Assembly (NCBI RefSeq): GCF_003234795.2
Contig: NZ_CP126268.1
Span: 806,001-870,000 of the forward strand
Source of the DNA: Curtobacterium sp. MCLR17_032
Lineage (GTDB): Bacteria > Actinomycetota > Actinomycetes > Actinomycetales > Microbacteriaceae
Direction of reading: 5' to 3'
DNA: 64,000 bases
Shown: positions 41,178-52,748 of the stretch, piece after piece
Numbering within the stretch: position 1 is the stretch's first letter
Layout of the letters: every line of letters begins with the position of its first letter
The notes under the pieces: model-generated
What the model saw: only the letters and a program-made list of their open reading frames with translations
Databases searched by the model: none
What the model was told of the DNA's origin: nothing
Made by a program: the position numbers and the translations under genes

Positions 41178-41810
41178 ATGGCTGACTACACCAAGCTCGC
41201 GGCGGAAGTCCGCACCAAGTTCGGCAAGGGTGCGGCGCGCAAGCTCCGCGCTGCCGACAAGATCCCCGCCGTCGTCTACGGCCACGGCACCGAGCCGAAG
41301 CACATCAGCCTGCCGGGCCACGAGACCATGCTGCTCGTCCGTACCGCCAACGCGGTCGTCGACCTCGACATCGAGGGTGCGGCCCAGCTCGCCCTCGTCA
41401 AGGACGTCCAGCGTGACCCGGTGCGCCAGATCATCGAGCACATCGACCTCGTCGTCCTCCGCCGTGGCGAGAAGGTCACCGTCGACGTCCCCGTGGTCGT
41501 CGAGGGCGAGTCCTTCTCCGGCACCATCCACGTGCAGGACCTCAACACCGTCTCGCTGCTCGTGCTGGCGACGGACATCCCCGAGCACGTCGTCGTCGAC
41601 GTCGAGGGCCTCGAGGACGGCAAGCAGATCGTCGCCTCCGAGCTGACCCTCCCCGAGGGCGCCGAGCTCGAGACCGACCCCGAGGCACTCGTCGTGCAGA
41701 TCGTCACCCCGCGTGGCACCGCTGACGACGAGGCCGCTGACGAGGCCTCCGCCGAGGCCGGCGCCGAAGCCGGTGCCGAGGGCGGCTCCGCCCCGGTCGA
41801 CTCCGAGTAA
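41178..41810 (+). CDS. rplY: 50S ribosomal protein L25 (Ctc/TL5 form)
   Basis: A 210-residue two-domain L25 (Ctc-type) that binds 5S rRNA. The N-terminal L25 domain (~1-95) starts KLAAEVRTKFGKGAARKLR with PAVVYGHG; the C-terminal TL5 beta domain (~100-185) follows. The acidic Ala/Glu tail (~186-210) is low-complexity. ATG 41178 has an AGGAGG site. pth follows after 33 bp, the usual gene order. Confidence 0.95.
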   Translation: MADYTKLAAEVRTKFGKGAARKLRAADKIPAVVYGHGTEPKHISLPGHETMLLVRTANAVVDLDIEGAAQLALVKDVQRDPVRQIIEHIDLVVLRRGEKVTVDVPVVVEGESFSGTIHVQDLNTVSLLVLATDIPEHVVVDVEGLEDGKQIVASELTLPEGAELETDPEALVVQIVTPRGTADDEAADEASAEAGAEAGAEGGSAPVDSE

Positions 41811-41843
41811 GCAACACCCCGAAGAGGCATCTGGTCGACGCTG

Positions 41844-42428
41844 ATGGCAGATCGTTCGTTCGTCGTGGTCGGGCTCGGGAACCCCGGGCCCGACTACTCG
41901 GGCAACCGCCACAACGTCGGCCAGATGGTCCTCGACGAACTGGCCGCCCGCATGGGTGCCACGTTCAAGAAGCACAAGACCCCGAACCAGGTCGCCGAGG
42001 GGCGCCTGGTGCCGGGTGGCCCGAAGCTCGTCCTCGCGAAGCCCGGGTCGTTCATGAACACCTCCGGGGGACCGGTCTCGGCCGTCCTCGGGTTCTACTC
42101 CGCGTCGCCGGAGGACCTGATCCTGGTCCACGACGAGCTCGACCTGCCGTTCGACACCGTGCGCCTCAAGGGCAACGGCGGGCACGGCGGCCACAACGGC
42201 ATCCGTGACGTCATCAAGGCGACGAACACGAACGAGTTCGCCCGGGTGCGGGTCGGCATCGGCCGTCCGCCCGGTCGCCAGGACCCGGCCGACTACGTGC
42301 TGCGTGACTTCGCCGCAGCCGAGAAGAAGCTGCTGCCGAACCTGCTGGCCGACGCCGCCGACGCGGTCGAGGCGATCGTGACCGACGGCCTGCTCGCCGC
42401 GCAGCAGCGTTTCCACGCGCCCGCCTGA
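41844..42428 (+). CDS. pth: Peptidyl-tRNA hydrolase
   Basis: A 194-residue enzyme that releases tRNA from stalled peptidyl-tRNA. It has GLGNPGPDYSGNRHNVG with catalytic His23, KPGSFMNTSGGPV, HDELDLPFDTVRLK and GGHGGHNGIRD, all family signatures. Length is normal. It lies 33 bp after rplY and is probably in the same transcript. The start at ATG 41844 lacks a strong ribosome site, but the sequence before it (GAAGAGG, ~12-18 nt upstream) may serve. Confidence 0.96.
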   Translation: MADRSFVVVGLGNPGPDYSGNRHNVGQMVLDELAARMGATFKKHKTPNQVAEGRLVPGGPKLVLAKPGSFMNTSGGPVSAVLGFYSASPEDLILVHDELDLPFDTVRLKGNGGHGGHNGIRDVIKATNTNEFARVRVGIGRPPGRQDPADYVLRDFAAAEKKLLPNLLADAADAVEAIVTDGLLAAQQRFHAPA

Positions 42429-42452
42429 CCGCAGGTCCTGACACCGGACCGG

Positions 42453-42494
42453 ACGGGAGGCACGTCACGGCCCCGCCACGCGCCTCCTGTTCGC
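42453..42494. terminator. Imperfect terminator hairpin after pth
   Basis: GGACGGGAGGC and GCCTCCTGTTC-type arms with inner CGT/ACG pairing, 24 bp past pth; member of the GGGAGGC family with a few mismatches. Confidence 0.55.
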
Positions 42495-42545
42495 CCGTCG
42501 CGCACGGGGCGACCGCTGTCGGGGGCCGCCGGTACCATCGTGTGA

Positions 42546-45500
42546 GTGACGATCTCGGGCCTCATCCCTGCGCTCTCGCGCGCCTCCTCCTTCGATCGTG
42601 CGCTCCGTGCCGCTCCTCGTGACGCCGACTTCTCGGTCGTCGACGGGCTCCGCGTGCCGCTGTTCGCCGCGCTCCTGGCCGCTCGCACCGGCCCGCAGTG
42701 CGCCTTCGTCATCACCGCCACCGGCCGTGAAGCCGAGGCGGTGCGCGACGCCCTGAGCTGCACGATCCCGGACGCCGACGTCCTCGAGTTCCCGGCGTGG
42801 GAGACCCTGCCGCACGAGCGCCTCAGCCCGAGCCCGCAGACCGTCGGCACCCGCATCGCCACACTCCGTGCACTGCAGCGCTGGCAGGACACCCCGGCCG
42901 ACGAGCGTCGCACGACCGTCGTCGTCGCCAGCGTGCGTGCGGCCCTGCAGCCGATCGCCGACAACCTCACCGAGCTCGCCCCGGTCGTCCTGCACACCGG
43001 GTCCCGTGGCAACGACCTCAGCCGGCTCGCCTCCCAGCTCGTCGACCTGGCCTACGCCCGCGTCGACCTGGTCACCCGTCGTGGCGAGTTCGCCGTCCGC
43101 GGTGGCATCCTCGACGTCTTCCCGCCGACCGCCGTCCACCCGGTCCGTGTCGACTTCTTCGGCGACGAGATCGACGGCGTCAAGGCGTTCTCCGTCGCCG
43201 ACCAGCGTTCGACGGAGGACGACCTCGGCTCGGTCGAGCTGACGGCCTCCCGCGAACTGCTCCTCAGCGACGACGTCCGGCAGCGGGCGCGCGAGATGCT
43301 GCACGAGTTCCCGAACCTGTCCCAGATGCTGGCCAAGGTCGCCGAGGGGATCCCGGTCGAGGGCATGGAGTCCCTCGCACCCGCACTGGTCCGCAAGCTC
43401 GTCCCGGTCACCGACTACCTGCCCGAGGCAGCGACGATCGCGGTGTTCTCGCCCGAGCGGGTCAGCGGTCGCGCGCACAGCCTGGCCGAGACCAACCAGG
43501 AGTTCCTGCAGGCCGCCTGGAGCGCCGCGGTCGCCGGGGCGCAGGCGCCGATCGACCTCGACGCCGGCAACTTCATGACGGTGCAGCAGCTCAAGAACAC
43601 CCGCGGGCAGCGCACATGGTGGACGGTGTCGCCGTTCGACTCCGGTGCCGACGAGCCGATCACCGACTCCGACGCCGTGGCCGAGGCGGGGGAGTACATC
43701 CGCGTGCCGGGCGAGTCGATCCCGAGCTTCGCGGGCAGCGCCGACGGAGCGGTCGCCCACGTCAAGGAGCTCACCGCCGACCAGTGGGCCGTCGTGGTGA
43801 CCGCCCAGGGCCAGGGGCTCGTCGAACGGGCGGTGCAGGTGCTTGCCGACGCCGGGGTGGCCGCGCGCGCCGGGGCGTTGGACGGGCCTCCCGAACCGGG
43901 TGTCGCCATCGTCACGACCGCCAGCGTCGAGCACGGGTTCGCCGTCGCCGACCCGCGCATCGCGCTCTTCAGCGAAGCCGAGTTCTACGGCCGGAGCGTC
44001 CAGCAGGGCGCCCGGACGGTCAAGAAGCTGGCGAGCCGCCGGAAGAACGTCGTCGACCCGCTGCAGCTCAAGCCGGGCGACGTCGTCGTGCACGCGACCC
44101 ACGGCATCGGCAAGTTCGTCGAGCTCGTCAGCCGAGAGGTCTCGAGCGGCGGCCGGAACGCCGTGAAGCAGCAGCGTGAGTACCTGGTGCTCGAGTACGC
44201 GCCGTCGAAGCGGAACTACCCGGGCGACAAGCTGTTCGTGCCGACCGACCAGCTCGACCAGCTGTCGCGGTACGTCGGTGGCGAGAACCCGACCCTGTCG
44301 AAGATGGGCGGCTCGGACTGGTCCGCGGCGAAGTCCAAGGCGCGCAAAGCCGTCCGTGACATCGCCGTCGACCTGGTCAAGCTGTACTCGGCTCGGATGG
44401 CGTCGAAGGGGCACGCGTTCGGCCCGGACACCCCGTGGCAGCGCGAGCTGGAAGAGGCGTTCCCGTTCGCGGAGACCGCTGACCAGTTGACCACCATCGA
44501 CGAGATCAAGCGCGACATGGAGAGCCCGATCCCGATGGACCGGCTGCTCTCCGGCGACGTCGGCTACGGCAAGACCGAGGTCGCGATCCGTGCGGCGTTC
44601 AAGGCCGTGCAGGACGGCAAGCAGGTCGCGGTCCTCGTGCCGACCACACTGCTGGTCCGTCAGCACATGGAGACGTTCCAGGAGCGCTTCGCCGGGTTCC
44701 CGGTGAACCTCCGCGCCCTCAGCCGGTTCCAGACCGAGAAGGAGTCGAAGGAGACGCTCGCGGGCCTCGCCGACGGCACGGTCGACATCGTCATCGGCAC
44801 ACACCGGATCCTGTCGCAGAACGTGCAGTTCAAGGACGTCGGACTCGTCATCATCGACGAGGAGCAGCGGTTCGGCGTCGAGCACAAGGACCAGCTGAAG
44901 AAGCTCAAGACCAACGTCGACGTCCTGGCGATGTCCGCGACGCCGATCCCGCGCTCGCTCGAGATGGCGGTCACCGGCATCCGTGAGATGTCGACCCTGG
45001 CGACCCCGCCGGAGGACCGGCACCCGATCCTCACCTTCGTCGGGCCGCAGTCCGACCTGCAGGTCGCCGCGGCGATCAAGCGCGAGATGCTCCGCGAGGG
45101 GCAGGTGTTCTACGTGCACAACCGCGTCAAGGACATCCAGTCGGTCGCCTCCCACCTGGCCGAGATCGTGCCGGACGCCCGCATCGGCGTCGCGCACGGG
45201 CAGATGGCGGAGGGCACGCTCGAGCAGGTCATGGTCGACTTCTGGGAGCGCCGGTTCGACGTCCTGGTGTCGACGACGATCATCGAGACCGGCCTGGACA
45301 TCGCGAACGCGAACACGCTGATCATCGACAAGGCCGACAAGTACGGCCTGTCACAGCTGCACCAGCTGCGCGGCCGGGTCGGTCGTGGCCGGGAGCGCGG
45401 CTACGCGTACTTCCTCTACGACGCCGAGAAGCCGCTGTCCGAGACCGCGCAGGACCGCCTCGAGACGATCGCCGCCAACAACGAGCTGGGCGCCGGCATG

Positions 45501-46139
45501 CAGGTCGCGATGAAGGACCTCGAGATCCGCGGCGCGGGAAACCTGCTCGGTGGCGAGCAGTCCGGCCACATCGCGGGCGTCGGCTTCGACCTGTACCTCC
45601 GCATGATCGGTGAGGCGGTGTCGCAGTTCCGCGGTGACGTCGCCGAGGGGCAGACCGAACTCCGGCTCGAGATCCCCGTCGACGCGCACATCCCGGACGA
45701 CTACGTCGAGTCCGAGCGGCTGCGCCTCGAGGCGTACCAGAAGCTCTCCGCCGCCTCGGCCCCGGCCGCGCAGGCCGAGGCGATCGACATGGTCCTCGAC
45801 GAGCTCACCGACCGCTACGGCACCCCGCCGCAGGCGGTCCTCACCCTCATCGAGGTCTCTCGTCTCCGCCGGATGGCGCAGCAGGTCGGCCTGTCCGACG
45901 TCGTCGTGATGGGGTCGAACCTCCGGGTCGCCGGCAAGGAACTGGCCGATTCGGCGCAGGTCCGGCTGAAGCGGATGTTCCCGGGGGCGCGCTGGTTCCC
46001 GCAGCAGGACGCGGCGAGCATCCCGGTGCCGAAGCCGCACGGCGAGACCCTGCCCGACGACGCGCTCATCGGCTGGGTGGAGAGCATCCTCACCGCCGTC
46101 TACGGCGCTCCGGCGCGCGAAGAGGCGTCGACGGTCTGA
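42546..46139 (+). CDS. mfd: Transcription-repair coupling factor
   Basis: An 1197-residue DNA translocase that removes RNA polymerase stalled at lesions and recruits UvrA. The N-terminal UvrB-like part (~1-350) is followed by the CarD-like RNA-polymerase-interaction domain (~505-575, GDVVVHATHGIGKFVEL). The RecG-like motor has Walker A SGDVGYGKTEVAIRA (~668-682), DEEQRFG, SATPIPRSLEM and the TRG-type LRGRVGRGRERGYAYF. The C-terminal TRCF domain includes YVESERLRLEAYQKL. GTG 42546 lies 7 nt after TACCAT (42533-42538), so the mRNA is probably leaderless. Length is normal. Confidence 0.97.
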   Translation: MTISGLIPALSRASSFDRALRAAPRDADFSVVDGLRVPLFAALLAARTGPQCAFVITATGREAEAVRDALSCTIPDADVLEFPAWETLPHERLSPSPQTVGTRIATLRALQRWQDTPADERRTTVVVASVRAALQPIADNLTELAPVVLHTGSRGNDLSRLASQLVDLAYARVDLVTRRGEFAVRGGILDVFPPTAVHPVRVDFFGDEIDGVKAFSVADQRSTEDDLGSVELTASRELLLSDDVRQRAREMLHEFPNLSQMLAKVAEGIPVEGMESLAPALVRKLVPVTDYLPEAATIAVFSPERVSGRAHSLAETNQEFLQAAWSAAVAGAQAPIDLDAGNFMTVQQLKNTRGQRTWWTVSPFDSGADEPITDSDAVAEAGEYIRVPGESIPSFAGSADGAVAHVKELTADQWAVVVTAQGQGLVERAVQVLADAGVAARAGALDGPPEPGVAIVTTASVEHGFAVADPRIALFSEAEFYGRSVQQGARTVKKLASRRKNVVDPLQLKPGDVVVHATHGIGKFVELVSREVSSGGRNAVKQQREYLVLEYAPSKRNYPGDKLFVPTDQLDQLSRYVGGENPTLSKMGGSDWSAAKSKARKAVRDIAVDLVKLYSARMASKGHAFGPDTPWQRELEEAFPFAETADQLTTIDEIKRDMESPIPMDRLLSGDVGYGKTEVAIRAAFKAVQDGKQVAVLVPTTLLVRQHMETFQERFAGFPVNLRALSRFQTEKESKETLAGLADGTVDIVIGTHRILSQNVQFKDVGLVIIDEEQRFGVEHKDQLKKLKTNVDVLAMSATPIPRSLEMAVTGIREMSTLATPPEDRHPILTFVGPQSDLQVAAAIKREMLREGQVFYVHNRVKDIQSVASHLAEIVPDARIGVAHGQMAEGTLEQVMVDFWERRFDVLVSTTIIETGLDIANANTLIIDKADKYGLSQLHQLRGRVGRGRERGYAYFLYDAEKPLSETAQDRLETIAANNELGAGMQVAMKDLEIRGAGNLLGGEQSGHIAGVGFDLYLRMIGEAVSQFRGDVAEGQTELRLEIPVDAHIPDDYVESERLRLEAYQKLSAASAPAAQAEAIDMVLDELTDRYGTPPQAVLTLIEVSRLRRMAQQVGLSDVVVMGSNLRVAGKELADSAQVRLKRMFPGARWFPQQDAASIPVPKPHGETLPDDALIGWVESILTAVYGAPAREEASTV

Positions 46140-46170
46140 CCGGCGATCCGACGTGATCGTCGCTCGCACC

Positions 46171-46220
46171 TGACGGACGGGAGGCCCGTGGCGGATCCGC
46201 CACGGGCCTCCCGTCCGTCA
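46171..46220. terminator. Perfect 50-bp palindrome, bidirectional terminator
   Basis: 25 + 25 bases, fully self-complementary, left arm beginning TGACGGACGGGAGGCCCGTG. It lies between convergent mfd (ends 46139) and nhaA (ends 46229) and should end both transcripts. Confidence 0.85.
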
Positions 46221-46228
46221 GACGGTCG

Positions 46229-47407
46229 CTACTCGGTCGCCTCGGCTTCGGAGAGCTCGCGACGCTGCCGGTAGCGGCGGGCGCGGACCGACACGACGAC
46301 CGCGGAGGCGACCATCGCGATGCCGGAGCCGACGAGCACGGCGAGGACGCCCTCGTCGACGATCTCCTCGTTCGCGGCGAACGCCAGCTCGTTCATGAGC
46401 AGCGACACGGTGAACCCGATGCCGCCGAGGACCCCGACGGTCATCACCGAACCGAACGACAGGGTCGACCGGCCGGGCCCGCGGAACAGCCGACCCGCGA
46501 CCGTGCCGAACAGGGTGATGCCGATGACCTTGCCGACCGGCAGCGCCAGGACCACACCCCAGAACGTCGGCGAGAGCTCAGCGATCCCGACCGCGGGGAT
46601 GACCACCGCGGCGGAGACGAAGGCGAAGACCGGCAGGACGATGGCGTTCGACCACGGCTCGACGTGCTCGTGGAGCGTGCCGCCCGGACGGCGGGGGAGC
46701 ACCAGGCCGAGCGCGACGCCGGCGATCGTCGCGTGCACCCCCGAGTGGTACACGAGCCACCAGGTCACCAGGCCGATGATGACCATCGCGACGATGAGGA
46801 ACGGCTGCGCCCGGCTGCCAGGGCGCAGCCGTCGGCCGAGGACCGCGAAGACCACGAGCAGGACCGCCGCACCGCCGAGCGCTAGGAAGTCGGTGCCGTG
46901 CGCGAAGACCACCGCGATGATGACGATCGCGATGAGGTCGTCGAGGACGGCCAGGGCCAGCAGGAACACCCGGATCGTGGAGGGCAGGCCGCGACCGAAC
47001 ATCGCCAGGACTCCGAGTGCGAACGCGATGTCCGTCGCCGTCGGGATCGGCCAGCCGTGCGTGTACGGGGTGCCGGAGGTGACGAGCAGGTAGACCAGCG
47101 CCGGGACGAGCACACCGCCGACCGCTGCGATGGCGGGGACCACGGCGGTCTTGGGGTTCGCGAGTTCGCCGGCGACGAGTTCGTGCTTCAGCTCCACGGC
47201 GACGAGCAGGAAGAACACCGCCAGCAGGCCGTCGCTGACCCAGTGCGCGATCGACAGGTCCAGCCCGATCGCACCCCACGGGGTGTGCCAGTCGAGGCCG
47301 CGCTCGAGGCCCGGGCCGAGCGCGGTGTTCGCGATGACCAGGCCGAGGACGGCGGCGGACAGCAGCGCGATGGCGCTGAACCGGGGGGAACGGACGAAGG
47401 AGGGCAT
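46229..47407 (-). CDS. nhaA: Na+/H+ antiporter NhaA
   Basis: A 392-residue, ~12-TM sodium/proton antiporter for pH and Na+ balance. It carries the paired ion-binding aspartates LAVLDDLIAI (Asp156, Asp157), the TM4 region PTATDIAFALGVLA, and HATIAGVALGL. The cytoplasmic tail is short and charged. ATG 47407 has a CGGAG site ~6 nt upstream. It is divergent from the mazG-like gene (147-bp gap). Confidence 0.95.
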   Translation of the reverse strand: MPSFVRSPRFSAIALLSAAVLGLVIANTALGPGLERGLDWHTPWGAIGLDLSIAHWVSDGLLAVFFLLVAVELKHELVAGELANPKTAVVPAIAAVGGVLVPALVYLLVTSGTPYTHGWPIPTATDIAFALGVLAMFGRGLPSTIRVFLLALAVLDDLIAIVIIAVVFAHGTDFLALGGAAVLLVVFAVLGRRLRPGSRAQPFLIVAMVIIGLVTWWLVYHSGVHATIAGVALGLVLPRRPGGTLHEHVEPWSNAIVLPVFAFVSAAVVIPAVGIAELSPTFWGVVLALPVGKVIGITLFGTVAGRLFRGPGRSTLSFGSVMTVGVLGGIGFTVSLLMNELAFAANEEIVDEGVLAVLVGSGIAMVASAVVVSVRARRYRQRRELSEAEATE

Positions 47408-47554
47408 GCGACTCCGGAGGCGATTCGGGTACGGGGAACGGATCGTCGACCAGACTTCCCGACACGCCTCGACCATCCTACCGGCTGCACCCGCTGTCCG
47501 ATCGGCGCCCGACGAGTCCGATCGGCGCGGAGCCGACGGTGGCAGCATGGCGGC

Positions 47555-48328
47555 ATGACCTCCGTTGACGAACTCGTCGCCGTCGTGGACCGCCTGCTCG
47601 ACCCCGAGCACGGATGCGTCTGGAACCGCGAGCAGACCCATGCGAGCCTCGCCCGCTACGCCGTCGAGGAGACCTACGAACTGGTCGACGCCATCGACGG
47701 CGACGACACCGACGAACTACGCGAAGAACTCGGCGACGTGCTCTATCAGGTGGTGTTGCACGCCGGGATGGCCGCGCACCAGGGGCGCTTCGACCTGGAC
47801 GACGTCGCCGACGGTGTCCGCGAGAAGATGCAGCGCCGCCACCCGCACGTCTTCGGGGACGAGGAAGCGCACACCGTCGAGGACGTCGTCCGGGTCTGGC
47901 GTGCCGCGAAGGCCGCCGAGAAGGCGGGACGCAGCAGCGTGTACGCCGGAGTGCCGCGGGCGATGCCGCCGCTCGAGCGTGCGGTGAAGCTGTTCGAACG
48001 ACTGGAGGAGCGTGGGGACCTGCACGCAGCGGTCGCCTCGGTCGCGGACGGCAGCGTCGTGGAGCAGGTCGGGGCGGACGTCGGGGTGGACGTCGGGACC
48101 GCTGGTCTGGCCGTGGACGAGGCGGTCCAGCAGCCGTTCGGCAGCCGTGTCGACGTCGCCTGGGGAGCGGGGATGCTCGCCGAGGTGGCGGTGGTGCACG
48201 AGCAGGGGATCGACCCGGTGGCCAGCCTGCGGGCGGCGGTGACGCTGCTGGAGGCGGCAGCTCGCCAGGCGGAGGAAGAGTCGGCGGTGGCACCGGACAC
48301 CACGGCACCGGACCCCGCAGCGGAGTAG
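47555..48328 (+). CDS. MazG family nucleoside triphosphate pyrophosphohydrolase
   Basis: A 257-residue protein. Residues ~1-120 form a MazG all-alpha NTP pyrophosphatase domain that hydrolyses NTPs to NMP and pyrophosphate, with metal-binding EETYELVDAI and ELREELGDVLYQVVLHA and the following RRHPHVFGDE. The C-terminal ~130 residues have a helical region (VPRAMPPLERAVKLFERLEE) and an extra Val/Ala/Gly-rich segment not assignable to a second MazG repeat. ATG 47555 is 6 nt after CAGCAT (47543-47548), so probably leaderless. It is divergent from nhaA. Confidence 0.88.
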   Translation: MTSVDELVAVVDRLLDPEHGCVWNREQTHASLARYAVEETYELVDAIDGDDTDELREELGDVLYQVVLHAGMAAHQGRFDLDDVADGVREKMQRRHPHVFGDEEAHTVEDVVRVWRAAKAAEKAGRSSVYAGVPRAMPPLERAVKLFERLEERGDLHAAVASVADGSVVEQVGADVGVDVGTAGLAVDEAVQQPFGSRVDVAWGAGMLAEVAVVHEQGIDPVASLRAAVTLLEAAARQAEEESAVAPDTTAPDPAAE

Positions 48329-48381
48329 GGCGCCGTAGCGGTGCTGGACTCGGCGCCGGAGCGCGCGCACGGAGACGAAGA

Positions 48382-48419
48382 GCGGGCGTCCTCCTAGCCC
48401 GAAAAAGGAGGACGCCCGC
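48382..48419 (+). terminator. Terminator hairpin after mazG-like gene
   Basis: GCGGGCGTCCTCCT pairs exactly with AGGAGGACGCCCGC (14 bp) around a 10-nt A-rich loop. The 285-bp gap 48329-48613 also holds a GAGCGGG/CCCGCTC pair (about 48422-48474) and the hisS promoter, and no gene. Confidence 0.75.
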
Positions 48420-48613
48420 GAGCGGGAGAAGACGCCACCAGGGAGCAACGTCGTCAGGGGATCCCGCTCGAACCGCGTGGGCGTTTGCAGCACTTGCCCT
48501 CGCTGACGACCGATGCGTGGATCAGGCACCCACCGGCCGAGGTTCTGGATGAAGCATATCAGCGGACACCAGCGGTCTGCAACCGCCCCCGGTGCTCTGC
48601 GAGAATCGACCAC

Positions 48614-51239
<2,626 letters not shown>

Positions 51240-51252
51240 CCAGCACCCTCGG

Positions 51253-51285
51253 AACGCCGTCCTCCCCGCTGGGGAGGGCGGCGTT
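51253..51285 (+). terminator. Terminator hairpin after eno
   Basis: AACGCCGTCCTCCCC pairs with GGGGAGGGCGGCGTT (15 bp, one G-T wobble) around a 3-nt loop, 13 bp after the eno stop. Confidence 0.8.
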
Positions 51286-51562
51286 CTGCCGTGTCCACGA
51301 GCCGGGGGCGTACCCGGGGAGGTGCGGCGGGCCTCCCGACCGAGACGCCCCCGTCTGCGGATGGCGCCGCGCTCTGGGTGAGACGCCGCGGATCACGGCG
51401 GTGTCTTGCGAACTTCGCGGCGTCTCGCGGACTTCACGGCGTCTCGCCGTCAGACCGGGAGGCCCGTGGCGCGCCTCCAGACCGGCTTGCCGTCCCTGAG
51501 AGGGTCCGGCACACGCGCGTGCCGCAGGTGGCGGACCCCCGGCGCCGCGTTATCGTCGAGAC
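51286..51562. other. eno to divIC-like intergenic region
   Basis: No gene seen. The gap holds GAGACGCCGCGGA/GGCGTCTCGCGGA-like units (~51380-51450) that resemble those at 32125-32210, partial GGGAGGC elements (~51459-51477), and TATCGT (51551-51556), the -10 for GTG 51563. Confidence 0.6.
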
Positions 51563-52120
51563 GTGCCCAGCCAGAAGCCCCGTGTCCGCCGCGTCCCCGT
51601 GGCGATGCCCGAGGGAGCCGCCGCGGAGCAGCCCTGGTACCGTTCCCTGCACTTCTCCGGCTTCAGCCTGCTGATGCTCGCCATCATCGTGCTCTTCGTC
51701 GTGGTCCTGGCGCCCTCGCTCCGCACCCTGGTGCAGCAGCAGGAGCAGATCACCGGCATGCAGCGACAGGTGGCGGCGCAGAAGGCCGACGTGGCGCAGA
51801 AGAAGCACGACCTGGCGCGCTGGGACGACCCCGCCTACATCGAGGCGCAGGCCCGCGACCGCCTGCTCTACGTGTACCCCGGCGAGGAGAGCTACCTCGT
51901 GATGGGTGCCGAGAAGGGCACCACGGCGACGCCGGCGCCCACCACGGACTCCGGGACGCCGGTCAGCTCGAGCGTGCAGACCCCGAAGGTGGACTGGGTC
52001 CAGTCGATGCTGTCCTCGGTGCTGCAGGCCGGCCTGTCCGACGAGACCCGCAGCGAACTCGAGCGCAGCGGCAGCACGGACAGCACGGACAGCACGGACA
52101 GCGGCTCGTCATCGAAGTAG
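51563..52120 (+). CDS. Septum formation initiator family protein (FtsB/DivIC-like)
   Basis: A 185-residue bitopic membrane protein: cytoplasmic N-terminus (~1-38), one TM helix (~39-60, SGFSLLMLAIIVLFVVVLA), then a periplasmic coiled coil (LVQQQEQITGMQRQVAAQKADVAQ) and the family motif WDDPAYIEAQARDRLLYVYPGE. Such proteins belong to the FtsQLB division complex. The C-terminal tail is Ser/Thr/Asp-rich and ends in three TDS repeats encoded by a 9-bp DNA repeat. GTG 51563 lies 6 nt after TATCGT (51551-51556). The position after eno supports the assignment. Confidence 0.9.
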   Translation: MPSQKPRVRRVPVAMPEGAAAEQPWYRSLHFSGFSLLMLAIIVLFVVVLAPSLRTLVQQQEQITGMQRQVAAQKADVAQKKHDLARWDDPAYIEAQARDRLLYVYPGEESYLVMGAEKGTTATPAPTTDSGTPVSSSVQTPKVDWVQSMLSSVLQAGLSDETRSELERSGSTDSTDSTDSGSSSK

Positions 52121-52155
52121 GGCCGACGCCGGGATTCCGGTAGGCTCACGTCCCC

Positions 52156-52704
52156 GTGACGACCCCTCCGTTCGACCCGCCGACCGCCCACGACGTCCGG
52201 GTGGTGTCCGCCCAGCTCGGACGTCCCGCTCGTGACGTCATCGGCATCGCGGCGCGCTGCGTCTGCGGCAACCCGACGGTCGTGTCCACGAAGCCCCGCC
52301 TGGGCAACGGCACCCCGTTCCCGACGCTGTACTACCTGTGCCACCCCGCTGCCACCGCGGCGGTCAGCACCCTCGAGGCGAACCAGGTCATGCCCGAACT
52401 GGCCGCCCTCCTCGAGGACCCCGACACCGCTGAGCAGTACCGCCGCGCACACCAGGCGTACCTCGACGACCGCGAGTCGATCGAGCACGTCGAGGAGATC
52501 GTGGGCATCAGCGCGGGCGGCATGCCCACCCGCGTCAAGTGCCTGCACGCGCTCGTCGGTCACGCCCTCGCCGCCGGCCCCGGAGTCAACCCCATCGGCG
52601 ACCTCGCGCTGGAGCGCGCGGACTGGTCGCCCTCCCGGTGTGAATGCCGGGCATATGATGAGGATGCAGACGCCGGAGTCGGGGCGGGTGGCGGCGAGAA
52701 CTGA
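52156..52704 (+). CDS. DUF501 domain-containing protein
   Basis: A 182-residue protein of the DUF501 family, which is conserved next to eno and the divIC-like gene in Actinobacteria. It carries the family features QLGRPARDVIGIAARCVCG, PFPTLYYLCHPA, and VKCLHALVGHALAAGPGVNPIGD. The Cys and His residues might bind a metal (inferred). GTG 52156 is 9 nt after TAGGCT (52141-52146). In many Actinobacteria an exopolyphosphatase (ppx) gene follows; here an NDH-2 gene comes next. Biochemical function is unknown. Confidence 0.9.
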   Translation: MTTPPFDPPTAHDVRVVSAQLGRPARDVIGIAARCVCGNPTVVSTKPRLGNGTPFPTLYYLCHPAATAAVSTLEANQVMPELAALLEDPDTAEQYRRAHQAYLDDRESIEHVEEIVGISAGGMPTRVKCLHALVGHALAAGPGVNPIGDLALERADWSPSRCECRAYDEDADAGVGAGGGEN

Positions 52705-52748
52705 CCAGCCTCCCAGCAGCTCACCCCACCCCAAGGAGAACACGAACC

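Noticed and set aside
47478..48308. 276-codon minus-strand frame over the mazG-like gene
   Set aside because: Pro/Arg-rich shadow; the plus strand has MazG motifs.
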